DNA of 58,036 nucleotides from Dinochytrium kinnereticum (Eukaryota > Chytridiomycota > Chytridiomycetes > Chytridiales > Chytridiaceae), in NCBI GenBank assembly GCA_027604005.1, contig JADGJT010000113.1:3714-61749 (forward strand). Reading direction: 5' to 3'. Made by a program: the position numbers and the translations under genes. Under the pieces are notes generated by a model that saw only the letters and a list, made by a program, of their open reading frames with translations, was not told the DNA's origin and did not search any database. Shown one piece after another: positions 1-11,244 of the stretch (within the stretch, counting starts at the first letter, position 1; each line of letters opens with the position of its first letter).

Positions 1-1217
1 CTTTTTCTTCTTTTTCTTTTTAATTGTTGTTCATTTTTTTGGGTTTTGGTTTTGGTTTTGGGGGTGGTGGCGGAAGGGGAAGGTTCTGTCTAAAACTTTT
101 GGCCTTTTTCATCTTCATCTCTCGGTTTCTTTGCTCTCATGTTCGCTTCATTCCGTTTTTTCGTTTTTTGGTCTTTCTCTTCCAGTGCGGTCTGGGGTTT
201 TGTGGAATGGGTATGGTTTTTTTTTTATGTTTTGAATTTTTTTAATTTCTCTGGCGACCCTGCGTTTGGGGTGTTGAAAAAATAGATACAGGTGAAGAAT
301 TCAAGCTGGTGCTTTTGTTGGCTGTGGGGTTGTTTGTTTTTTTGTTTTTTATCTTATATCTTTTATTTTTTTCGTTGTTCTTTCTTGGTTAGCTTTGTTT
401 TTTGTTTTGTATTTTTTTTTTTTTTGTTTTTCTTTTTCTTGGTTGGGAAGGGGCTGCTCGCGTTTTGCCGTTGGCGAGGAGGGAGGGGAAGGTGTCAATA
501 AAACAGCTATGACATGATCGATAAGAAGGATAGCGTGGAGTATCGCCTTATACTTGACCAGCTGGTAAAGATATTAGTTTCTTGGCGGGAGGGGGGGGGG
601 AGGTTTTGGCGAGAGCAGCAAATCTTTTGTCAACTTCACCAGCCGAACGTTTTTGAATGGAGGCTTCCAAAGCATCGTCAGCGCTTCTGGAAAGCGAGTC
701 AATTATTTGTTTTTCTTTGTTGGTCAGACTGAGTCTGCTCTTCGTCCTTCAACTCCGCTAGCTGTGTGCAAGTACTTCCCCTTGGACAGCATCTGTGAAG
801 CATTCAGGGGGGTCATCCCCATCTCTTCTTTTTTTTTTTTTTGCTTTGGCGATAAACATGCTCCTTGGTCTTTACTTGTTGCCCGCGCAAACTTGCTTCT
901 TGATCACTGCACCATCCCACTAAACCCTCATCAGCGCATCCATTCCAACAGTCGGAGTGGGGGTTGTTGGTCCTTTACCAAGCTTACCGCTGTTGACCAG
1001 GGAATGGTAGAAGAGGGGTGCCTCCAATCAGAAGCAATGCTGACCTGATTGTAAGTGTTGATGAATCCTTCAGCAAAGGTTGGTGAGAAGACGTGTCGCT
1101 GGAGGCAAAACAGAGAGCAACGCGCAACGCGTCTCTTGTTCGTGTACTCAATCTACCAATCCACCGCGCGCTGTCGAGTCGAGTAGATATTCCAACAATC
1201 CCTTACTTCCCGTAAAT
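1..1217. other. T-rich leading region, no supported gene
   Basis: The first 480 bases are dominated by T and TTTG runs, and further T runs occur near 825-842. Open frames here are low-complexity translations of these runs and I do not call them. Between about 600 and 1080 the minus strand shows short stretches with plausible codon content and splice-like borders, but a 14-base A run breaks the frame and no family is recognisable. The last 100-150 bases are presumably the promoter and 5' leader of the gene starting at 1218. Confidence 0.5.
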
Positions 1218-2874
1218 ATGTTTTCGGCAAAGAAGCGACGACCATCCACAACCACCAGCAACGGTCACTTCCCCCACAACCCTTCGCAGAAGAAGCGTCA
1301 TCTCGAGGATCGCTCATCCGCACTACCTCCTCAATTCTCTGACCCCCTCTCAAGCGCATCATCGAGCTCTTCATCGTCGCAGCCCAACGTTCCTAGAGCG
1401 ACCCCAGACCACATCCAAGACTCCCCGTCTCCTCCCCACAATGATTCCCAAGACCAGCAGCAGTCTTCCAGGACTCAGAATCCTTGCAAACAGGTCCGAG
1501 ATGCGCTGAGAAGACTGGTTGAATCCAAACTTGACTCGAGGGTGTCCGAAATGCATGCCCCAGTCACCGTCTCTGAGCAACGACCAGGACCGATTCACCT
1601 TGGCATGCTCTTCCCAACCGATAACCCCAACACTCGCCGAATCCTTGAAACGGCTGGAGATTTCTCCTCAAATCACTCCTCGTGTCTCCTCATCGGCCCA
1701 TCAAGAAGCGGCAAAACCTCCCTTCTGATGCAATATGCGGTATCGCTCGCATCCTCTCCATCCACTCCACATGTTCTCATCATCGCCCCATCTCAGGAAA
1801 AGCTGTCAACCTCTAGGCCTTGTTTGGCTCGTATGCCAACGGGAAGGAGAAGATGGAACCCTGGAACGAAACCAATGGGGTGGGGTGGGTCGGGTGGGGC
1901 GGGGGTTGAAGGGGGTGGAGGCGTTTGGGATCCGGAGAGAGAGGTGCTTGAGAGAATTCATTTGAGGTATCCGAGAACGGTTGGGGAGTTGAGGAAGTTG
2001 CTGGGGTCGCTACCGACAGATTGCTTAAGTGTCGGGGGGACGCCGGACGCGCCATGTTGTATACTTGTCGATGACTTTTCGGTGCTGTTTGAGGGGGAAC
2101 TTAGAACGTGTGTTTTTTTCCAGCCTTTTTTTTTTGATTTTGTTTTCTTGTTATTTGTGTTAGTTGGTTGGGGTTTGCGGGCTTTCGAAGCTTTGCTGAT
2201 CTCTTTATTCGTCTATATCTTCTCTTTTCTTTTTTGCCCCTTACTAGAGCTGGAAGCATCGCATGGACGCTGTCCCTTCTCCGCGACACAGTCTCATATC
2301 TCCGTAAAATCGCTCCACTGTAAGCTCTTCTCCATCTTTCCGAACAAAAAATCGAGTATCCTGACAGTACCCGGATATTAACGAAAAAACAACAGCGACC
2401 ATCCATCCTCCACCTGCCACTTCTTTCTCGTGGACAGTTTCGAAGCCGCGCAATCCCTGGTTCCATCCGAGCGAAGAAAGATTCAGATGCTGGATATCTA
2501 CTCTCGTCACGTCCGATGGATTTTCTCCATATTTGGTAAGGACGTCAACCGCGGGTTGTTTTCATTCCAACACAATCTTCCCACTCCCTCCCAAAAAAAA
2601 AAATTACAAACATGAAATAGGCTCCCACCCAGCCTTCAGCATGCAAATATCAGCCTCTGACGCTTTCAAACCATCCACCCGCGAAGAAAAATCATTCACC
2701 CCATCGATGCAGCCACGCCCAATTTCTGCGCTGACGCTACCTTTTCCCGATGATGCGACGGTCGATAGGAAGCAGATTGAGGCCGATGTTTTGGTTGGAC
2801 TGGAGACGCTTAGTATTGACTTTGAGATTGTTGATAGGGCTTGTATTGAGCTCAACAGGGTGGAAATACTCTAG
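1218..2874 (+). CDS. SWSAP1: SWSAP1-like RecA-fold ATPase (Shu complex type)
   Basis: Four exons (1218-2107, 2248-2319, 2396-2535, 2621-2874) join in frame to 451 residues. The first 160 or so residues are Ser/Pro/Gln-rich and probably disordered. A Walker A motif GPSRSGKTSLL follows, then the segment LERIHLRYPRTVGELRKLL, which closely parallels the same region of vertebrate SWSAP1, then a Walker B strand CCILVDDFSVLF. Exon 3 continues with a long helix ending VRWIFSIF. In animals SWSAP1 partners SWS1 to stabilise RAD51 filaments in homologous recombination; a similar role here is inference. An in-frame ATG lies 46 codons upstream, but 1218 starts the first charged KKRR segment and is preferred. 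A glycine-rich insert follows the Walker A strand. Other RAD51 paralogues are the main alternative. AATAAA-type signals follow the stop near 2905 and 2957. Confidence 0.62.
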
Positions 2875-3578
2875 ACCCACACATACATACCACACATACT
2901 GGAAATAAATGCTGGCATTTAGCATTCGATACGCTATGTCTTTGTACTCTCTCTTAATAAAGCTGCGACTTTTCCAACACCACGTGCAGCACAAAGGGAC
3001 ATTTATATATGATCTGGGCCAGAAACTACGGTGGCTGCATCCTGTAACTTTGGCAGCAACGGTTTTAAGTGTTTCAAATGTGTAAAAAAACTAGCAGTTG
3101 AAAGCCGACTTTGCGAAGAAGCGTTGTTTTTTGGTTTTTTGGTTTTTTTCAAAGAGTACCTCCCGCACACTTTCTTCTCTTTGGATTAAGAAAAGGGCCC
3201 ATCCGCAGCATCAGTTCAGTAGACCCGCATTCTAACTCTTCCAGGAATCTGTTGTTACCCAGCATTTCAATTGTTTCCCAGCAGCATTTCAGGACAAGAT
3301 CGGAGTTCACGGGAGGAGTTGTCCAGACCGGAATTCGAACTGGACAATTTGGACAGGGTGTCCGAACGCGCGAACGTACCTCATGCGAGGTCAGCACCAC
3401 TGGTGCTTGCCGGGCCCTTAACCTCGACGACGGGACTATATCCATCCATTCATCCATCCATCCATACATCAATCAGTCTTACTTTCTTTACCTTTCGCTT
3501 GCACATTATCCAGCGGCCAACCTTCTTCAGAGACATCCAACCTTCAACTACTCGCTCTCTTCAGTCATCAGCTCAGAG
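2875..3578 (+). promoter_or_regulatory. Intergenic region upstream of the chitinase
   Basis: This 0.7 kb separates two same-strand genes. The first 100 bases look like the 3' end of the SWSAP1-like gene, with AATAAA-type signals. The rest presumably carries the chitinase promoter and 5' leader, including a CATC/CATT microsatellite-like stretch near 3440-3475. An open frame runs through much of it into the chitinase start, but its composition is leader-like and it contains no recognisable domain. Confidence 0.4.
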
Positions 3579-6500
3579 ATGCATTCTTCGTTGAACCTTA
3601 TCCCCTCTGTAACCCACACGAAGGACAGTCATGATGATGAAGATAAACTGGTCACCACAGCTACCAGTTTCAACTCCCACTCCCGCTGCTACCCATCAAG
3701 ACCGAAAGCCATCCTGAAACCCCTCATCCTCCTCTTCTTAACCACAACAACCCTCCTCCTCTCTGTCTCAGCCAACCCACCTAAGGGAACGACATCCCAT
3801 TTCCGCTCTTCCAACCGTGTAGCCGCTCAACTTCGTCGAGTCTTTGAGCAGGCCACTAAGAACCAGCATTTGACGCGTCGAAAAAACTTGATTCGAGCGG
3901 CCCCTGGGATCTGTACAGGGATCACGGATGGGTTATATGTGTGTGATGGCTTAAGTAACATTGTGCAGTGTCTGGGGGGACGTGAGTTTGATCATAGAGG
4001 TTTACTTCTTGAGGACTCAGCTCTTGCCTTTTCTTCTTTTGGTTGTAGGGGATATTCAAACTATTAGATGTCCGTCGCAAACGATTTGCTGCTCGTCGAT
4101 CCGAGCCTGCACTTTTTCATGGGCATGCAATGACGCTCCCAAACCTTCCCCGCAACCATCATCATCCCAGTCACCAAAATCATCCTCCTCGACCAGGCGA
4201 GCCACTACATCAATTCAATCCTCCAGCATGACTTGTAAGTCGTTAAACCTTTTTAATTTTGTTTTACTTCATTATCTGTACTTATATGTTTCATGTTTTC
4301 CACCCCCATCATGTATTCCCCCATGTTCTGCTTCCGTTCTTTCTTTCAACTGTCAGCCGCAAGTCCTACGGTGTCTACATCTCGCTCCTCAACAGTGTCC
4401 AGCTCGTCTTCTTCCCCTTCCACATCTTCCTCCTCACGCCTTTCCTCTTCCCCTCCTCCTTCCTCCTCCTCCCCTCCACCGTCCACAGCTTCACCATCTC
4501 CATCCACGTCATCGTCCCTTAGGCTACCCATCCCAACGGCAGCCCCAGCACCTGCGCCGCCAACTCCAAACATTCCATCTGGAAAAGTATGCTCGGCTAA
4601 GGCGACAGGGTTCGAGTGCGCCAATAAAGGATCGATCTCTCAGTGTTATAATAATGGTGGGGTACTTTTTGCTTTTTTTATTATTTCTTTTGTGGAGTGG
4701 AGGGAGGGATGGAGGGGCCAGCTTTGATACATTTGGCCTGAATATGTTTTCTGAGCTAATTTATTGTGTTCTTTTCATCAGTGGCTGTTGGAACATTCCC
4801 TTGTGCCCCAGGTACAGTCTGGTAAGATTTGGATTATGTTGCAGTTGTTCGCATCGGTTTCATTGCCGCCTCTAACCTTGACTAAACAGCTGCGCAAACT
4901 CCAATTCTTGCGACTGGGAAAGCAACTGCAAAAGCACTCTTCCACCTGCACCTGCACCTGCGCCTTCTCCCTCCCCAGGGCCGGGTAACCCTGGTCCTTC
5001 GCCTGCTCCATCTCCTTCACCAAACCCTCCAATCACGGTTCCTGCGAAGGGTGGATATTGCTCTGGAAACCCCGTGCGGATGGGGTATGTTACTGCTTGG
5101 TGAGTGTCCAACTTTCTGTTTCTCTTTGATGTTAATTCTGAGTGATTTTTTCCTGACTCCTTTTTTTTATATATAAAGGTCAAGGTACCGTACCGGAGCA
5201 TGCGCTTTTGATGTCGCCAAAATCAATAAGAGCAAATGGGTGAGGATTCCGTCATCTCACACACATTATGTCTCTTCTTTGTCTGGCTCATACAGACTAA
5301 TCAATTTCTCTTACAGACCCACCTTCTCTACTCCTTCGGCACCATCACAGGCGCAACAGTATCTCTCACGCCTGACGACATCGCTTATGTTAAGGAGTTG
5401 AAGGCCACTGGCATCAAACTTGTATTGTCAGTCGGCGGGTGGGGCTACGCCGGGTTGTTTCCCCCTATTGCCTCAAGCGCAGCCAACCAAAAGTTGTTTT
5501 CAGACTCGATATTAGAGCTTTGCAGAGTGCATGGTTTTGAAGGTGTGGATGTTGTAAGTGGATCATGGCGCTTTCCTTTTTTTGGGATTCAATGTGCTTT
5601 TGATTTTTGATGCCCCTCTCCTAGTCACGTCCATTTTCTTACCCCTTTACTTTTCCTTTCATTTGTTGTTGCATGTTGCTTTTGGATTGATTTTTAGGAT
5701 TGGGAATATCCTGTCTCTTATAAAGATGGGAGTGGGAAGGTTATTCCTGGATCTGAGGGGGAGATGCTTGGGAGATGGCTTGTGCAGCTTCGAGCGGCGT
5801 TGGGCCCCAACAGGATTCTGAGCATGGCTGTACCCCCGACTGGAGCTATTGATAATTACCCGTTAAGTGTGATGGCAACGCAACTGGATTATTTGAATGT
5901 GGTGAGTGATGATGCCCTTTTGTATTTCTTGTGTTGTCTTTGGCGCCTTTTGAAAGAGAGGGGAGAGGTCTCCGAAATAATATTTGGAATGAGGCTGTCG
6001 TTTGTTTAATACCGTGACTAAATACTTCCTCCCGCCGTTTTCCTCTGCACCTTTTGAATGACTTAAGATGACCTACGACTTTCACGGCCCTTGGGACTCG
6101 ACGACAGGCGCCAACACCCCCAACAATGAGATCTTCCCAGCCATGGACCGAATCGTGTCGATGGGCTTCCCGAAGGAGAAGCTTGTGTTGGGATTGGCGT
6201 TCTATGGTAGGACATTTAAGCTGGTGAATCCTGGAGCGTGCACTAGGGGATATGGGTGTGGATTTCTGAAAAGCGGGGGAGCGGTTGGGCCATGTAGTCA
6301 GACTGCCGGAATATTGTTTCCGGGAGAGATTGATGGGGTGAGTCGTTCTTTCTTTTTTTATTTTGATGAAGCTTTTTTTTTTTTTTTTTTGCTGTGGTTT
6401 GATTTGGTTGGGGCGAGAAGTTTTTTTTCACCCCCGTCCCCCCTTCCCCTTTTTTTTTTGCTTTGGTTTTGTGATTTTGTCTTTTTCGTCGCTATAATGA

Positions 6501-6788
6501 GGCTAGCGCTTGCTGTTTATTGTATTCTGACGCATGCTTTCTTTTTATTAGCTTTCACCCTCTGCCTCCCTGAAAACGGACTCAACGACCGGGACGACAT
6601 GGTTCATCTCCAATGGGCGGCATAATGGCCCTATGGCTGAGCTGAATCGGGCTAATGGGGATTTGGTGACATATGATTCGGCTGAGGATATTAGACGAAA
6701 AGATGGGATTGCGAGGGGCAAGTGCTTTGGGGGGACGATGGTTTGGGCTATTGATCAGGATCCGTCGGGGAGGTGGGCTGTCTGGTGA
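3579..6788 (+). CDS. GH18 chitinase with two cysteine-rich N-terminal modules
   Basis: Ten exons (3579-3981, 4049-4234, 4357-4656, 4782-4821, 4890-5099, 5179-5239, 5317-5553, 5698-5901, 6068-6337, 6552-6788) give 715 residues with all phases matching. After about 45 polar residues there is one hydrophobic segment (ILKPLILLFL onward), which could be a signal anchor or a late signal peptide. Two cysteine-rich modules resembling CBM19 chitin-binding domains follow, one with IRCPSQTICC and one with GTFPCAPGTVC. They are separated by Ser/Thr-rich linkers, and a Pro-rich linker leads to the catalytic barrel. The barrel shows LVLSVGGWGYAG, the catalytic strand EGVDVDWEYP split by an intron, and the substrate-pocket strand MTYDFHGPWD. 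The acid-base Glu and the two preceding Asp of DxDxE are present, but the first motif residue is Glu instead of Asp. The enzyme would cleave chitin in wall remodelling or nutrition. Confidence 0.88.
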
Positions 6789-7906
6789 TTAAAGGGGATG
6801 ATCCTTAGAAGTTTTCCTTTTTGTTCTCTGTTGGTTTGTGTATTTCCGACGGTCGTTAACGATTTATGCTTTGTTTGTTTTTTGTTTTTCCTCCGCAGTG
6901 TTCTTTTCTTTTCTTTTCTTTTCTTGAATTTCACTTTTCCCATCTAATTACTATTCTGATTGTGTTGTGATGTTGAAAACTGCCTTTTGCGTTGCAATTC
7001 TTGTATCGTTTAGTTTTTTTGCCTCCATCCTTACCGCGTCAAGAAAGCCATCGCATCGTACCTCACTTCACTCTTTTTTTTTGTTTTGCATTTATCATTT
7101 TTCTTCCTTCAGCTTCCGTCGCTTTTTTTCTCTTTTAGTTTCGATTTGACTTCTACGCTTTATAATGAAATCACTCCGGCTATTTTCCTTTTAATTATCG
7201 AATATAAAAAAATACGTACTCTTAGCCTGAGGTGCATGAATGGCATCGATTCTGTACCGTTCCTTCACATGTTGGAACGGGTGAGTTGATGGTTGTTCTG
7301 GAGTTGAGATTATTTTTTGTGCATACCATCTTAAGGAAACTTTTTTTTTTTTTTTTCATTCTTTTTTTTTCATTCCTTTTCTTTTCCGATGAAAAGGTTT
7401 ATTTGCAGCACCTTATCTCACAAAAAAAAAAAAGAAGCGGTCTGGATCATGCTGTAGAACTGAAAAAAAATACTATGTGAAGATATAAGAAAACGTAATA
7501 TTTGCGCAGAGAACTAGGATACCTATTGCCAAGATATATATGAAAACGAAGTCTTCGAATATCTCGCATTGAAACAAAAAAAGAGAAACAATCACGTGAC
7601 TGTACGTATCTACCTGAGACACATCTTCAGGTAGATACACCAACAAACAAAGAACGAATATCCGAGGGAAGAAAAAGCATGAGAAAGCTCACTAACGAGA
7701 ATATCCCTCAATATATGCTCCATTGGATATGGAAAGTGTAGACGTCAAAGTGGTAAGTCAGACGAACGTGGGAATTAAGGACATGGGTTTTAACTTTTTG
7801 ATAACAGGTTTCCAAACCGTAATCAGATCAGTGATAATGATACACATAACTTATTAGAGGGTGAAAGAGATATATTTGGTTATTTCACAACAAGCAATCC
7901 CACTCA
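6789..7906. other. Intergenic region between convergent genes
   Basis: This 1.1 kb lies between the stop codons of the chitinase and the ubiquitin-conjugating enzyme. It should hold both 3' untranslated regions. It contains a TTTTC repeat near 6901-6925, T runs near 7342-7356 and 7363-7372, and a perfect hairpin at 7606-7638. No coding signal survives inspection. Confidence 0.5.
7606..7638. repeat. Perfect 12-bp inverted repeat with 9-nt loop
   Basis: The arms GTATCTACCTGA (7606-7617) and TCAGGTAGATAC (7627-7638) are exact reverse complements around a nine-base loop. The site lies about 270 bp downstream of the Ubc4-type stop codon on the minus strand, so it could fold in that 3' untranslated region or act as a termination or processing element. 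Confidence 0.6.
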
Positions 7907-9087
<1,181 letters not shown>

Positions 9088-9376
9088 GATGAGTTTCGAA
9101 TAGGAAGACTGTGTGGAAGAGTGTTAGGGACGTTCGAGCGGGTTGGGTGGGCCGGTTGGGGTGGGGCAGCGGGGGGGCGACAAAGGGAGGATGATCGATG
9201 CTTTTCAGATACCAACAGTTGGAAAAAAGTGAGATTCTCTTGTTGCAATTTTTTCACGAAGAAAATCTCTTTCTGGCCGCCCGCCATCTTAAAGACGAGC
9301 GAGACTTTAATGTGTGCTTCGGTAGGTGAATTACTTTCTGGACATGCTTTATTATTCGTGTCAAATATGCGGGTTG

Positions 9377-10851
9377 TTAAAAGCCAAAAGAGTTCATGAT
9401 GTTCAGAATGTCGTCTTTGAAGTCCGATGCGATCGAAACTCCAGAATCACTGCGCTGCTCGAGCGGGGTTACTGCGGGGTAAAGTTTCAACGCGTCGTTG
9501 GGTGGTGGAGAAACGGGGGACTTGATTCTATCATTAATGGACGGTTTGCTCTTGCCGCCTTTCTGTGCACTTTCCAATCCCGTTAACCCTGGCTCAAGTA
9601 CCTTGCCTTTTACACTTTTTGTTATGGCGGGGTTTTCCACAAGGGTTGCGGGTGGTCCTGGTTTAACGGTGGATGGATTTTCTGAAGCGGATTTTGGCGC
9701 CGGGGGTGGTAGTGGGTCTGGTTTTTTGATATCGGCGGACTGAGATGCTAAGGGGTTTGGAGGTGGAATGGGTGGAAGGGTCGCGACCACCATGGGTGAC
9801 TGGGCGAGGTCTGCACCAATTTCCACCGTAGTAGTTTTAGGTAAAGGCTCGTGTGCTCTTTGGGGGTAAGCCTCTTCGGGAATGCCTAATCGGATTTTAA
9901 TAGCGTTTGTCGTCCTCTAGTGTTTTGTATGCTATGTTAACAAAGAATACGCTGCCTTTGAGGCATATCGAAAAAAGGGATAAAGCCCACCGTAATTTCA
10001 TCATTGATTGCCGCAAGTCTCTTGGAATAAAGGTCCCATTCATCACGGACTTTGAGGCTTTCGTCATCAAAATTGACCTCCTTTTCAACAGCCACATTCA
10101 CGACTGGGGTACTCGGGGCTACTATCTTTTGGCTACCCAGTGGTCTTTCTTCATCAATCTTCTCTGTCTTTTCAGCCGTGATGCGCTCCATGATGCTCTG
10201 CTGCTGCCTTTCTTTTGTTTCATGAAGCCTCTTCCTAGCCTCTGCCGCTAAAACGATAATGAGTACTTCTGCTCTCCCCAATAAATAAAGAATTGTATTC
10301 AAACCTATTTCTATAGAATTTACAGGGAGAGGATCCAGCTTTGGAGAATCGGGAGGCTGCCGCGTAGGGGTCAACATGGCCCTGAAAGGTGTGGACCGTT
10401 TGGGTGAAGAGGCGGCCGGCTCGGGGGTTAACAGGGAAGCATTTTGTTTAACATCATCCATGTGAACAGGCTTTCTTCTTCGAGGGGTCTGACTTGGTGT
10501 AATATGAGGATCCTGCTCCTGGGCAGGTTTTGAGCGCAATTCCTGAACGGCTGCTTTCTCCTTCACCTCGCCTTCGCCCACCCATGAATGCCTCTTCACC
10601 GAAGGATTGCGAGCCACTGTATCCATTAGATCCCTCTCCTCAAATGAATATCGTTTGTCCCGCCCATTCGTAGGCGGTGGAGGCTGGTGCGATGGTGGTG
10701 ATGTTGGGGTTGATGGCGTTCCAGCTCCCTCTGCGGTCTTGTAGTCAACGGGCTTCCGCCTCTTGACGGTCCCGGCTGAAGTATTTCCAGGGGTCGAAGG
10801 CACTGACGCTGAGGCAGAAGCACCGGCGCGGTTGGGGCTGCCCAGAAGCAT
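9377..10851 (-). CDS. Unrecognised low-complexity protein with short helix
   Basis: I do not recognise this 447-residue protein. The exons are 10305-10851, 9991-10247 and 9377-9916. The 57-nt first intron is a multiple of three and could be retained without a frameshift. The first 170 residues are rich in Ser, Pro, Lys and Arg with TPxxP-like sites suited to proline-directed kinases. A charged helix (AEARKRLHETKERQQQ) and a segment VRDEWDLYSKRLAAIND follow, and then a Pro-rich tail ending in DDILNIMNSFGF. The start is the first ATG after an in-frame stop, but an upstream exon cannot be excluded. It is divergent from the BRAT1-like gene with about 390 bp between starts. Its composition fits a scaffold or nuclear regulatory protein, which is only a guess. 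Confidence 0.55.
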
Positions 10852-11244
10852 TGCAGCAGCAGTTGCAGATGGGAGGGTTGGAATAATGGAAGTGACAAAT
10901 GCAGCAGCTGGTGTGCGACAAACAACTGGGCGATCCCATCACGCAGGATTCGGACTCGCAGAGCAGCTGGCTGCACCATGCGACCAGCGAACAATGCCAT
11001 GCCTGGGAGGAAGCTATGGAACTGTCCCTCTGCAAGGAATGAGTTGAACGCAACTGGCACAATTCCATGTACTGTATGTACATACAAAACTTTCATCTGA
11101 AAAATGCTCTCTACCGAGTTTGTCTGCGTCAAGAATCAGCACCACCATCAGCACCGTCCAACGGCGGCGCATGCCCGGCCGCCGAAGAGGCTAACAGTTG
11201 GCGATGATGCAATACAACCTGGATTTGAGCCGTCCAAAATAGAG
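10852..11244. promoter_or_regulatory. Divergent promoter region
   Basis: This 393-bp segment separates two start codons on opposite strands and must hold both promoters. It contains CAGCAG/GCTGCT-rich sequence near 10853-10910. An ATG at 11104 is in frame with the BRAT1-like start and would add 47 residues, so the boundary on that side is uncertain. Confidence 0.5.

Noticed and set aside
24..501. Open frames rich in Phe and Leu at the left end
   Set aside because: They are translations of T-rich low-complexity DNA and show no domain or codon pattern of a gene.
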